A stretch of 64,000 nt of DNA from NCBI GenBank assembly GCA_030549495.1, contig JAUIRK010000923.1, positions 124,001-188,000 on the forward strand, written 5' to 3'. A program made the position numbers and the translations under genes. Within the stretch, counting starts at the first letter, position 1, and every line of letters starts with the position of its first letter. Of this stretch, positions 44,101-59,100 are shown piece after piece. This stretch comes from Nectonema munidae (taxonomy: Eukaryota; Nematomorpha; Nectonematoida; Nectonematidae). The notes beneath the pieces were generated by a model. It saw only the letters and a list, made by a program, of their open reading frames with translations. It searched no databases and was not told where the DNA came from.

Positions 44101-47100
44101 TTAAAATGGCCAAATTTAAATTCACAGCTACATAACTGTCAATTCATAGACCCATATCCTAAATAAATTTTCAAACAATTTACTTTACTTTCTGAATATA
44201 TGTTTAGGTAGAATATGAAGATTATATAAGATGATTCTTTATTTTTCTATGTTACAAATCAAGCTTGTTAACATTTCGTTGCTAAAAATTTTAAAATTTA
44301 ATTTTAAGCAACAATGAATTTCAGTACAATGTAATCAATTCATCTTACCAATTCATTTGGTATGAACTAGGCTTGTTGACAATTAGTGAGATGAGAGGCT
44401 GAGAAATATCTTTTAGCTCCTAATCAATATTGCATCGGATTAGGGGGTTATCGAATAATCTGCTGTGGGATAAATGAGGTCTGACTGCATTAACAATGAA
44501 TGCTCTAATACAACCCTTTCCATACACTCTTTAGGAGACACATATGTTTAAACTTCGAACACCATATATAAAATCAGTTCAGCCAAAAATTTAGCTCCCT
44601 AAAGATTTACAAAGGAAAACATTTTTAATCATGGTATAAAACTTTCTTAGACTATACAGATAGACTGTGACCATCCGTTTCAATAACGTAAATAGCAATA
44701 AGGAGGGATAAAGGCTTAATTACATCTGATTACATCTTAATTACATCTATCATATATGAATTATTTTGTTGCCTTGTTAAGCTTGAAGAATTGTTGACAA
44801 ACTTTCTAAAAAATTTCGGCATAGCGGTCGAACTATAATTTTTTAATAGTTCGGGGTCTCATTTAAAAAAAATAAATCAACATATAAACTACTGTACTAA
44901 AAAATCGACACAAATGTTTATTCAAAAATTGTCGGAACAATCCAAATCTCAATGGGATGGATGCACCGTCTTTGTCTAAACCAGTTTGTCTAAATTTGGT
45001 TCTGTTTTGGCAAATTCAACTCTCTATCATTACTCACTTCCAATCTGTTTCGGGATTTGGTTTCAATGGCAAGTAGCATGGAAAGTACTTGCTCAGACTC
45101 ATATGTAGTGGCAAATCAAATTAGAGCTTTCAGAGCAATCTTTGCAAGCATATGACTCTCCCATTTCAATCGAAAAATCGCTGAGATATTTCAGAAAAAC
45201 GTTACACTTCCTCAATCATTCAAAATCAATAAACTGTTCTTTACATAAGAAGTTTTCCGAGACCAGATTACTAATCGATATTATCAGGTTTTTGATAAAT
45301 TTTCGTTTATTATTATATTTTTCAAATTTTTGTAGATATTTTTTAATATATCTACAGTATTTTTCTTGTCAAAGAATCCAATTATCCCAGCTTCATTTCA
45401 AAAGCTGTCATTTTTTTTATTACAATAGAGTACTCTGATCTCTTTTCCTTGAAGCGCAATGTTAAAGGAATTCATATATGCGCCTCTAGTTCGCCTTCTA
45501 GAAATTGTTGGATTTCTTTTCATAGTATCGCTTGGAAAATTTGTCTTTGGAAAGCCACCTCACGTTTGAGTGCAGCAAGAGTTTTCCAAATTTGAAAACA
45601 AACCAGATTTGAAGCATTTGCTTTAAAGAAATACACTGTTTTCATTGAAAACATTTTTCAACTCATCAGGTATGGTTTTATGGCTCGGCGCACTGGGTGC
45701 CAATTACATCTAGAGATTTTTGCCTAGCCAGATTCCGACTTAATACCATGTGCTGTAAAAAAAGTTATCACTTTGTCAAATGTTTCTATTACAGTTGTTC
45801 TATTGCTGAGTTTTGCAAAATAAAAAATTGCCTACCAAGTTCTTGTCATATACATATTGTACGTAAACGCAAGGCTGAGACAAGTTTGCAGCATCCATCG
45901 TTCCATCAATCTGAACAAAAAAGTTGAAAATCAAATTCCGAATCAATAAAACCATGTCCCACATGTCATCAGAGATCTCTCCTATTAGCCTTCTAACGGT
46001 ATAATTTGACAGGAAGATGTTTCAACTTTACAACTTCAGAACTTTTTAGCACATTCAATATATATTTGCAGCAAGATAATTTCAACTCTTTTGCTATGTT
46101 GAGGGACTTTTTGACAACAGATATTTTTTTGAAACTTTTCAAACCATACTTGTACAATGGTTCAGCCAATAATTTTGGTTAACAAACTCGAGTGCTTTAC
46201 TACCAGCGCAAGCTTCACTTGGCGGGCTTTAAAAAAGTGGATGCTAACACTTCAGAGCACAAAGGACATTTATGTTCCTCTTCCCCATCAGACATTAATG
46301 CAGTAAAACGAAATTTCAAGTGTGAGTCGCCACATTTCATTTTTTAGACATTAAGAAAAATGCACATTTACAAATTAGGCATGAAAAGCAATAAAAGAAA
46401 AAAATAGTACCCAATTCAAAGACTAACTTATTTATTCTTTTTAAATGTGATTTATTGGCACAAATGGCAAATGACCGAATATGGGTGCAATATTTTGTGA
46501 AAAATCGATTCACACGGTATTCCCATCTCGATTCCCATGGAACTTCTTCGCAGCACGCGGACTCCAGTTTGAAAATCACTGAGCTAGAAGAAGGTTATAA
46601 AATCTGTGCAGTTTTGGTAGGATTGAGAGCTTATAGTGCAAGTATAATGTTGGGTAATAATGGTGGTGTGTTGATTGAACAAAAATTCTTTTTTTAATTT
46701 TGAGGATGTGCCTGTTCAGGATGATAATAAATCAAATTTTTATTTGTGATTTTTCTTTTCCGATCACTTAGAAAATATCTTTTAAACAATTTCACAAAAA
46801 TCAAGAACTAAATTCATAGCAAAAAGAAGTTTTAGCTTAGCGTTTGAATGATCAATTGTTAGTCTTGTTCTGTACTTTGACATAGTGAGAGTGATCACTC
46901 AAAAGAGGCTTTTGACAATATTTCCCATGATAAACTTCTTATAAAGCTAGAACATTTTGTTTTTTTGGATTCAGCATTAACTTTTTCAAGTCGTCATCTG
47001 GAAAGCAACTTGTTTATGTGAACAATACGAAATCTTCTAGCAGATTAATCTACGCAGGCGTCTATTTTAGGCCCACTGTTGTTTTGTCTTTACATCAATG

Positions 47101-50100
47101 ATATCCCTAATTCAAATCATTCGATTGACTTTTATCTTTTTTGCTGACGACATAACTCTTATTCTACCTCTTTCAAAAATTGAAAACACTAGTAAAGATA
47201 TTGATAATATATCAGATCAAATATGCTCAAACATAAGTTCAGTCATGAATTGGTGCAATTTTAATTCTTTGAACGTTAATTCTTCAAGGTGTAAGGCTAT
47301 GTTATTTTCATACAAAAGAAAGGTTCATCATAACTTGAAATTGAATAAAATATGCATTAAGTTTGTGAACAAAACAAATTTCTTAGGTTTGGTTATTACT
47401 AATGAAAAGCTGTCATGGGACGATCATGTGAATCTTTTTTCAATAAAATTGAATAGTATACATGGAATATTACGAAGATTTAAGAATGAATTTACTGTTG
47501 ACATAGTTATTGCTATATAAGTCGTTTTACCACACCTGTATTACAGTGTAATAAATTGGGGACATACAAATATTTCCAAACTTGTCTTAAGGACTGTCTT
47601 TAGATTAAAATACAATAGTCACACTAAATCCTATTTTATTCATTATAATTCATTGAAATTGAAAGATATATATTCTATTCAAATGTCAAAGTTTGTTTAT
47701 AAATTTAGTAATAAAGCACTCCCCTTAATCTTTGAAAATTGGTGTTCATCCAACCGTCAACATACACAATATTTTTTGAGATTGAGAAAAATGGTCGATT
47801 CCATAGTATGCACATCGTAAGTCAAAAACTTTTTTGAAATATAGAGCTATAATTTTTTGGAATGATTTTCTTCATGAATTGGAGCTTGTTTATACTTCCA
47901 TGTATAATTTCAAATCTAAGATTAAGGAACATCTCATTCATCGATATGATGCACCGTGCAAAAAAGGATATTGCTATGTTTGCGAAAGTTAGTCTTTTTA
48001 TTATAAAATTTTTTTCTTGTTCTTTTCATATGTATTTCTTAAGGTAATACTTATTTGAATTCTTTTTTTTGTTGATAACACCCTGTAACAAAAATTTTTT
48101 TAGATTGTTTCTGTGCTATATTTTACTTTTTCTGCTTTGTTGTCGATCAAATTTCTAGAAAATACTTATGTGAGATTTCAAACTTTGGTTTTCTGCACAA
48201 ATTGTCGAAATAGCAATAATGATACAACAAAGCACAAAAATGGTGTAGAGCCCTGGAACAAACTAAAATATCTGTCTTTAAATATATTTTAATGATGCTC
48301 TGTCTAATCGTCATTGTAAATATGAAAATGATTCTTTTTGTTACGTGTGCGGAGAATTTTTTGCTAAAAGAGCTAAAAAACACTGCTTAGAAAAATGTCT
48401 ACGTGTGAAGGAAGCCTACTGCGCATACTTTGGAATGTCAGTAGTCTCATGTCATCATGCGATTACTGTCGCCGAATACTTGAAGGCTGCTTCAGAGGTG
48501 AGAAAGCTATGCGTTTTGCTATACCACGCATCTGGCTGTTATGTTGATAACCATTCTAACAAAATCTATAAATATTTTGTTGTTTTCTTTGATATTATTA
48601 TTATTGTGCTATCAATGAAATTAATATGTAGGTAAAGTTTTGTTTCATTTTTTACAGTTCTACATATATTTTATATAAATAATTTTTTTAACATGTGTGT
48701 TTTCTCTTTTTTGTATATTTTTATCGTGTTAATGCAAAAATCATGATTAGTGTAAAATTTATAAACCTTTATAGGATTTTCATCCTAGCGGCTTAAAGCC
48801 TTTTGAATATCCTCGCGGTTTATAATTTATTATATTTAGTTTTTTGTCGAATTAATGAACAGCTTTAACTAATAAATTCTGTGATTTAGTGTCATTTATT
48901 TTGCCAAATAAATTTCTTCTTCTTCAAAAAAAATTTACTCACAAATATGAATTGGGCCAAGCATGCATGGAATTTTTGAAGCCAATGAAGTTATTTTAGA
49001 ATATTTAGGATATACTGCACTTTTTGAGATTCAAGTATTTCGGTGCATAGGTGTCCAATGTGAATATGTATTCGCATATGTCTAAATGGGCGCGAGTAAG
49101 GTTGCTTAGGTACTGGGTTTCGATAACTCAGGGTATTGGGTTCGATCCCGCATCAGGCCTACTTTCTCATAGTCCGATACAAGCAGCACAACTCTGCCTT
49201 CTAGATGTTTTTTAAATCGCGACAATAGGTTTCCAAAATTATACAAATTAAGGTACATTTAGAAATTGGTTGAGCACTTGTCAATCAACTATTATGCAAA
49301 TTCAGAAAAAAGTTGAATTGTCAAAATGAGTGGTAGAATGTTAGTAGCAAAATATTGTTTGAAAAGTAATCATTTTGATTGCAAAAAGTTCTTTTTCATC
49401 ACACAGCCGGATTGTAAGTGTATGCTTTCCAGCGAAAATCTAAAGGTAATTCTGATGCATCGATTATAAAAGGTGATGTGTAAATGGAAAACTCATGCTT
49501 TAACCCTTAAACAAAAAAGAATCTAAAAAAAAGCGAATTTATATAAAAATTTAAAAAAAAGAGGAAAAAGAAAAAATTTTAAAAGAAGAAAGGTAAGGGG
49601 GGTTAACTCATGGAATATTTTGTCAAAAATACTCATCTCTCCGCAATTATACCTCCTGTCCCACGAGCGTGTTTGACACGCATGGAATAAGGAAAGATGG
49701 TTCGATGGGGAACATTGAAAAAGAAGAAGGATGATGAGACACTTACGCGCGCACTCGTGAGCATCTTCTGAAGTGGCTGCCTTCCAGGGCAGGTCGTTGA
49801 AGAATGGGAGGCATTGATCACAGTCCTGGCCCATTGTGTTGTGTTGGCATCGGCACACCAATCGCCGCTCCACCCCTTCCCCGGTTGAGTGGACGCACTC
49901 GCTGGCATGCCCATTGCAACGACACCTATAACACATTCAAATTGGAAGAACTTTAGTAATTCCTGTTTCATTTTATTGAAATTAAGATTCCAAGTAACGC
50001 GAAATTCAAAAGAAAAGTCGCAATTCATTAAAAAGAATTGACTTTACAAAAAGAAAATAATCTGTGTTTAATAATGCTTTTTAATGCAAATCTTTTGTTT

Positions 50101-53100
50101 TAGATTAGATACCGTCTGATTATTCTGGAAGTTAACTCGTAAACCCTTCGCCCATTTGATTCCCCAAAAAGGAGACGAAATTAACTAATTTGAGACAACG
50201 TTACCCTAAAATGTAGGAAATGAGTTAAAACTAAAAAGGGGATAAAATGGCTTAAGGCCCCATTAATTCTTTGGGACATCGGTGTCTCATTGGTAGTGAA
50301 AGCGAGAATATAAGAATAATAACGATCAGTTATAAAGTCATCTTTGCTGCAAGCTAGCGCCTTGCGGGCAGATACAGCAAAAAATATACTTATATGCCTA
50401 ACTCTGCTCTAATTTCCTAATGCTCAAATTTCAAACCTCATTTCTTTATGTCCTCTTCCCAACCAGTTTTTGGTGTAACATTACTTTCACCATTAGTCTA
50501 TCCTCAAAAACATTTGCTATAAACTGTTCTTTGCCTTTTCTATTTAAAAAAAAATAAGAATGACAATATAATCGATAGAATTATAATCTCATCATTCATT
50601 AGTTTATTTTAGTTAATTAATTTTAATAAAGAGAGAATGAAATCACCAGGAGTCAATTTATATTGCCAGAACCAATAAAACATGAAAAAAAGGAATGAAT
50701 TGTAAAATCAAAGAACAAACATCATAGAAAGTAAGTAAGTTAGATTGTTGGTTAGAACATTATTAAATAGGAGGAGATAAGACTGTAAGATGTTATATGT
50801 ATTATATATATACCAGTGTCAATCTTCTTACTGAATGACATGTGTAGCAAAAATTAATTCAGCATTATCAGGAATCATAGTTTCTTTGAAGGTAGATTAA
50901 ACGTTGTTATATGATTGGCATGTGTGTTGTTGAGTCCAAGGATACACGCTGTATTAAGGCCAGGGCGAAATTTTAGGGGAGGGGTTAAATATATTTACTT
51001 CAAAAACTTCTATCAATGCTTTTAGTTTTCTTAATTTGTAATATAAAAAGCTATACCTGAAGAGGCTAGGTTTGATTTGAGTAGTTCAGTGAATGGGTGT
51101 CTAATGTCAATTAGTGGTGGTAATTTAACGGGTTTCCGTTAACCGATTAATTCATTATCCAAATATTTTTAACTGATAGATTGACAGGTTAATTTGCTAC
51201 AAATTTTGACTCCATAGATATATATATATATAGAATACAAAAATTGTTCGTAAAGAAAAGGGAAAAAATCAAACGCAATTTAATTAGAACATATTTACAA
51301 GTACTAGAACATGAAAATAAGATTATACAATAACTTTAACAATAAGGAGTTTCAATAGTTTTACAATAAGGAGGAATTGTATTATAATACTTTAGAAGTT
51401 ATTGATTTACTGCTAGACGTTTATTGCTTTGTTATAAAGGCTTTACGAGTTGAATTACGGTTTGGTTGCGATGAATCAGTCTCTATTATTCACCGAATAC
51501 AATCACTTATGTCAATATATATGCAGTATGTCTACTAGATGTTTCTTGTGTCAAACGTGTATTAATACAAACAAATAGAAAATTTTGTCAATAATGTCAA
51601 AAAATGTAAATGTATGTAGGAATGCGATAATACTAACACTAATCCAAAGCTCTAAAATACGTTTCGAAAATTTTACACATTAAGGCCCATTTAGAAATTG
51701 GTTGAGCACTTGTCAATCAAATAATATGCAAATTGAGGAACAAAAAGGTGCAGATCTTATTGAATCCTTTAAGAATCAGTGTGACAGCGGTGTCCCAAAA
51801 AATGAAAAACGTCGGCCTTAAATACACAAAATTTGTTTGTAAAAGAAAAGAGGCTTTTATCAAGCTTATTTACAAAAGATATGTGACATTTTCTTTAAAA
51901 AAACATTGCTAAAAAGAGTGACAACCTTTTAATTGGTCAATTTAATTAGGTTTTAACTAGAGCAAGATTAAAATCAAGTTAAAAACTTCAAATCAAAAAA
52001 TTGTATGGAGAAGTGAGTGTGAAGTCGAGAGTTTTTATTTGACTTCTGTGGGTTGGGAAAGAGTGTTCGATAACGACCAGAATAATCAGACGATATATAA
52101 TGTAAAGCAGGAGATTTCTATTAAAGAGCATTGATAAACGCAGACGATTTTATTTTTGTAAAGTAGTTTTTTGTAAGGGCTCTTTTGTAGCATCTTGTAG
52201 ATATTCGGTTTATTGTTAAAGCATGTAATCAGGTAAATGATGTCTTTAGTTTGGCATCAATTGCCCAAGACAAAATAGCGTTTTGACAATGCGGTAAAGA
52301 GGTTCGTTGTGTGGTTTATTTGTTTTCTAGATGCAAATAACCGATCGGTCCACTTAGAGCAGACGATTTTGGTCAATTTCTTTTGATTTCGATCAAAAAT
52401 TCGGGTTTGTCTACGTTCTATTTATGGGACATTGGCTGTTGACGGGTTAATAGAGAGGTACTTTTTTTATATAATTTTTTGAATTTTCCTTCTGACTGAG
52501 TCATGAATAGAAGGTAAAATAAGTAATACTGTTAAAAGTTTGATGAGTTCATATTTGTTAAGGGGGAATTTTATGTAATGTTCTGATTTATCATCGTTTT
52601 TTAAATGTTTTGTCACTTGTGTAAAAGATTTACAAGGTAATTATTAACATTTGTGTTAAGTTTAAGAATATAGAAAATAGTGATGTTTTTTATGTTTTCT
52701 AAACTTAATCAAAGATAATAGCTAATTCAATACTTATTTCATTTGTGGGAAATATAAAATTTCAAAATAAAAAGAATAGGAATTGGAATCGGCATCGTAA
52801 TCGTACAAAACTGTAGTATGGTCCCATCACTACCATTTGCTACGATTTTACATTTTCTTTTCATTCAAATTTATTTGTAAGCGAATGCATATTTTTTCAC
52901 AACCATATGGGCATGGGTGGTTGGATAGTTAATTCCTGTTGTAGATACCGCAAGTGCTTGGGTTCGAATTACGGATGAAACTTCCAATGCTCATAGTTTG
53001 ACACAAGTGGTACGTACCTTTACCTTTACTATAGAAATGCTCATAACAAAGATAAAAATAATCAATGTTACCGAGCTCCAATAGACAAGTCGGAAATGGC

Positions 53101-56100
53101 GTAATAGTACGATTTCAAAACTTTCGGATCTTGAAATAATTCATCGCCAAAAGTATTTAAGCGGTTCAAAACAATTTTGATGTCTGTAGCTTTGACCCAG
53201 TCCTAAAAAAGAAAAGCTTTTGATCATTGCATTATATCTACGCTTCGCTTCCTCTCTGCCCAAAATATATTTCATAGCAATGGTATAGGTGTAGACAGAA
53301 TCCATGAAAAAACCCCTATGAGAAATAAACGCCTAAAGCCTAAAAAGTAAATGATAATTTTCAATTTCAGTTTTAAACAAGCAATTAACTTCCTAACCAA
53401 CTAACTAGCAAACAAATTAATTAACAAAATAATTTCAATTGTCTTGGAAAAAAAGTTCATCTAACTCATACAAGACTAATTTATGTGGCATGAGGGGCGG
53501 TAAACTAAATTTCAAGTCTGTCCATTGAAAAAATGTGTCCACATCTGGCATTGAATATGGATATGAAATGGAATTACTTGTAGTGCCAAGCTCTTTTCGA
53601 ATTGATACGCACTGGGCCTGCCTTCAAGGGTAGAGAATGCAACGTTTCCATTTGTCAATGGCGAAATGTCGCTGGAATCACTAGAGCAGATGGCTTTAGT
53701 TTCGTCATTCTTGGTTATGATGGAATTCGCTCGTAAGCCATATGTTTTGAAGCAGGTTGCAGAATAATATTCATATGCCTCCCATTCAGCATCTTCACTC
53801 GTTCGTTTGTATATCGCGAAACTCTCGGGTCGAGGAGACAAGAATTTTAGTCGAACATATGTTATGTCAAAAGATTTTCCTTTAAGTCAACATAATAAGA
53901 AAATTACTATAGTAAGAATACAGAATACCCAGATTTCAATAATTTGGCACATATGCTACTGAAATCGATACTTAGAGATCAGACTTCTTACTTAAAATAC
54001 CGAAAGATACAATATTAATTCTACCATAGTTGGATGTGCCAAATTTAAATACTATGTTCATTCTTTTAACTAAAAATAAAAATGTCAACTTTTATAATCC
54101 CACTTTTTATTAGTTTAAAGTGAAAAAAGACTAAATTACGAATTTAAAGTGGAAAAAAGAACTAAATATAAATATGGTACATATTTTTGGAGAGCATCAG
54201 TATTTTTTCTATAAATAAAAGCCTGAAATTGATATTATGATGAAAAAGAAGGTTACGCCCAATAGTAGATTCTTTATCATAGATTATATCTACTTTATAC
54301 GGCTTCAAGACAATTCAACCTATGAATATATATATTTATATTGACTTGGTTAAATTGTTCCTGGGGTTGATTGTGGCATGATATAGTGGATGATGATGGT
54401 GTGTGTAACTGTAAGTACTGATGACTATGCTGACGTTAATGCCACTGTGATGATTAGTTGCAGATTATGTGGTAGTTGATGATGATGAATGAATCAATGG
54501 TGAATGATACGGTTATGTGGTAGGCGTTGACGAAGATGATGATGATAATGTGTAGAAATTAATAGATTAATCGTGGAGAATTATGATGATGTGTTGCAGA
54601 TTATGTGGTGGATGATGACGATGCGACCATTAATTATATAATATTGGAATATAATAGGAGTGTTTTGGAGAGGATACTCATTTTTGCGAGTAGTTTTAGT
54701 ATTCACTCTGTGTCTACAAACAATGCATGCCACATTGCCACACTCACTGTTAACAGTTTACCTTGAGTGAAGTGAAGTGAAGCATGATGATGATGACGTA
54801 AAAGTTATAGAAGAGAAGAAGAACTCAGAGAAGAAGAACGATAATCGCATAAATTTGACTTCCATTTCAAGACAAAAGTAACGGTTATGCGATGGAGTTT
54901 GGGGAGAAAGAGAGGGAAAGAAATGTCGAAATGTTTCTACTTCAGTTTTTACAGAGCCGTATCTAGAATAAAACTTCTTAGAATGTACAGGCAAACAAGG
55001 AAAAATCATTGATGGAAAACGTAGGACAAAAATAACAGATGTTTAGTTGAAAGTGTTAAAGGGAAGCAAGCGTATTGAAATCAAATCAATATGAGAAGGA
55101 TTCAAGAGGCCATATTGATATTATTTTTTTGAGGCTAAATTTATGCAGAATTGTTACAATTACTGAGAGAATTTAATTTTTGTGGTTTTCTAGGTCTGAT
55201 TTTGCTTTTGATTCGGATTTGGGGGGCTTTTTAATGATTACAATTCTAAGAATTGAGAAGATTCAGCTTATGATTATGATTATAAAAAAAACGACCTGAG
55301 ATAGACCATATGTTAAAAATGAGCAATACTAGAAATGAGGTAGGAATAATAAATAAATAAAAACGTTTATTTCATGTGCATAAATAATAATTATTTAAAT
55401 GAAAAGTTATAGAATACATAAGGTTCTAACTTATACAGGGGTGGATCTAGAAGTTGGCATTAGGTTGGGGTGGATTTTACTAAACTAGAACTCAAATTTG
55501 AAGCATATAAATTTAGGCTTTATCAAAAATTTTAAACTATTTTTATCTTATTTTGTGTAATAGTTTAATAAAAAATGAAAATTGACTTTTATCATAAAAC
55601 TTAGAGTATCAAAAAATTATAAGTTTATTATAAGAAAATAACTAGATTAGGAACTAAGAAGCCTCATCCGTCTAGGACACAGTTTAGCGTACATATTAAT
55701 AATGGTGTCAATATCCCAATCCAATATCTCTGTGAACAAAAAGAAGAATGAGAGCATTAAAACGATCCTCATTCATTGAACTGCGAAGTGAATTGATGTG
55801 TTTGAAAAATAAATTAACAAAAAAAATTAGATAATATAAAAGTAATAAGTGTCACAATTAACTACGATTGAAACATAAAGAACTTTTTAGGGCTTCTCAC
55901 TTTAGAGAAAGATTGAATCTACAAAACAAGTTGCAGAAATCAGCATAATATTTGAGTTCTACGAAAAGAATTAGATCAAGAAAAATTTTCAAGCAATTGG
56001 CAATGCAATTTTAGGGCGGGGGGCGGTTTCGCCCCCCATAAATTTGCTAGTGTTATATATAACTTATATATTATAGGTTTTATAAGTTATATTCATATAT

Positions 56101-59100
56101 GAAAGATTAAAAAATAATTTCATTTTTTAGTGTGCAGGGTTAGAAAAACTCAACATAAAGTCATAAAAATGTTTGAAATTTTAGTTCAAGCCTTATATTC
56201 TTGCAAACCATAAAAAAAAAGGCTGAAAAATTTAATAAAATTAAAAAATGAACTTTTTTATTTTATGTTAAAATTAGTTTGTAAAGGAGCAAACTCAGTT
56301 TATGAGTAGAAAGTTTTCAGGAAAGAAATTTTAAAGCAATAATTACCTTTGGAAAAAAAATTAAGATATATTGAGTTTATGAATCGCATTATTTTAGATA
56401 AAAAGGTTATAGACAATAATTTGAAAATCTTTTTGAAGACAATGCAAGAAAGACACTAAACTACAAATACAAACCAATAGAACATTTCATTAAATTATGT
56501 TGAAGAAAATAAGATCAAGCAATGAAGAAAGTAAAAATGTCTAAAATTCAGGAAATCTTTCAATGCCGATCTATAATTGACATTCACCGACGACCTTGAA
56601 ATATGGCACATGTCATCACACTTTAACACAAAAGTCCATGTTGCATAATTATAAATTTTTAAAGTCAAAGTCACAAAATTATAAAAGTCATTGTTAAAAA
56701 TTATACATAAATGGAGGTGCAGTCTCAAAAATATTTGAAACAGGTGAAGTCAGAGTCGTCAAATATTCTTTCGACTTCACAACGCCGTGCGTCACAACCA
56801 GATCTGGAGCAAATACAAACTTGGTGTAATTGTATTTGTGTAAAATGTAATGTGATAAATACAAGACGCATCATCTCATATGCATGACAGGATATCAATA
56901 AAAGCAAGTCAAAATTCACTCGGAAGAATTTCCGTTTATCAGTGAAGCTGAGTTATTATACCTTTTGTATTATATATCGAAATAATTTTAAAATGGTTGA
57001 ATATACTTGTATGTGAATTTGATACACTGAGCTAATAATAACATATGTAAAACATTCTTTAAGTTTGTGAAAAAAGTGTTTGTAATTGTATTTTAAAATC
57101 CACCCCTGGTCACATATAGAGGCTGAATCGTCTATGAAATATGAATCCTTTGAGCAAGAGACCAATTTTGTTAGTACTAGTAGTCAGAGATGGCTATTTT
57201 ATCTGTAAATATTTACAATACATGCTATTGTTATTTTAATTAATATTTTACTTCTAGCAATTATCTTGATAAAAAGTCTCCAATTACATACGTTATCAAC
57301 AAAATAAACAATATTGAAAATATCAATTAAGCTTTCTTGCTTATTTAAAAATTAATAAAGAATATCGTAATAATTTAAAATATTGGAAAAAGCACCATAA
57401 ATATAATAATAAATATAAATCAATATATAAAAAAATTTGATTTTTTATAAGAGATTCTTTATTACATTTTTAATAAACGCTGAGAAGGTTTAATTGATAT
57501 TTTCAATATTGTTAAAAACAAATTAATTAATTTAAAAGTAATTTGGGTGAGTTGATAAAAGGCATTTGGTGTGAGTTGACCAAACCCCGAAAAGATCAGA
57601 AATGTTACAAAAAAATATACACTAAAAATGTTTTCCTGGAGAATTTTCAAAAACATATCTGCTCATTTTACTTGGAGATGGAGCTAACTATCGCCTGACG
57701 AACCTACGCATTAGATCACCACTAGGATGGCGTTTTGGTGCACATGACATTATCAATGATTGACAGATTAGCAGCACCCCTTTTCCACGTATACCGATAG
57801 AGCAAGCAAAGAGCATATGTTTGCAAGCGTCCATAAAAGCAAAGTAGCATACAAGTACTAGAAAGAGAGAGAGAGAGAGCGCGACATAGCGCTACTGTTA
57901 ATTACAGCCATATGTCACATGGAAAAACTACTTACTGCGACTATGACTACTGAAGCCAGAATACACACACACGTGTCTTATCTCTATCATCAGAGCTCAT
58001 GCTTCCAAGAAAGAAGCCTTGCGAGCAAATAAACACACATGACAATAACATCAAATGGAAGAAAGGGAGTAAAATAGCTAATATGCCTATTTCACTGAAA
58101 TCGATCAAATACACATACATTTATTTCATTCTGGCATCACGCACGCAGATATATCCTTGAGACGACGGACTTATTTTATGATTCAGAGAGAGGATGCAGA
58201 TATATAAAGAAGGAATTTGAAGTGTGCAAATAAACTCGTCATCTTTTTTCAGCGATCGTTTCATTCAAAAACTTGATAACTTTAATTCTTTCGCTTCCGA
58301 CTTTGACCTTCATTTATTTTCCTTCATTTTATTCAGTATTTTTGGATCCTAAGAATTATTATTTTTTATTATTAAAATTTGTGTTTATTTTTGTGGCTCA
58401 TCAATTCGTGTTTCATTCACCGAAACGACATCACAAGAAATCATTTTACAAGAAATTTGTAAAAAATTAGCAATATATCTAATTAATAAAAAAATCCCTA
58501 ATTTGCTAAAACCTTCTACCACTAAATCTCTATATTCAAGTTATGCACGGATATTGCAACTATTTAAAATGCTTGAAAAAATCTCAAGTTACACACTCCA
58601 ACTGCCCAGGTCTGAAAACTCCTTCTGTATTTATTTTCCAAAGACAGTTCAGAATATTCAATATTTCTTTGGGGGAAATATGCTCACCCTATTTCTTTGA
58701 AAGGACGCCATGCTTCAAAAGCGCCAAGGTTGATCCAATAGGAAAAGCCAGATTGTGGGTGTAAGAGTGGGACAAAACCCACAAAGAAATAACGTCCTTG
58801 GAAAAAAACGCATTTTAAATCATTTATATTGTAAGAAATTTTAGAGAGGGATTTTGTGAAAAATTCAGGGAACTTAAATTCAAGAGTTTTAAGTGTTATG
58901 TGGTGCAGGACATTTCGTACCCATTTTTTTCTGACTACTCGTTTACAACATTTAGAATCTTTCATGTATAAAATTAAAAATCACTGCAATTTAAGAGTTT
59001 TCAACAAGTAAGAAAAACACTTTATTTTTTTTTGGGAAAAGTATCTAAAATTTTAAAAATGAATATTTCGCGAAATTTAGTTCTCGCAAAATGAAAGTGC

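Larger units (their letters stand above)
42148..49746. other. Laminin intron 4 content
   Basis: This 7.6-kb intron holds a hAT relic (about 44940-46581), a LINE fragment (about 46880-48060), a CYVCG-type protein fragment (48309-48440) and a SINE (49088-49208). It also has a CAGGTGTGTCAAACTC transposon-end-like sequence at 43225 and a poly-C tract near 43790. Confidence 0.6.

Noticed and set aside
54758-55009. Serine/phenylalanine-rich minus frame near the TGATGA repeat
   Set aside because: Low-complexity reading of a GA-rich strand with no splice or homology support.
58684-58965. Minus frame with [20 protein letters not shown] as a host exon
   Set aside because: No family recognised and no convincing splice sites; it lies in a repeat-rich laminin intron.
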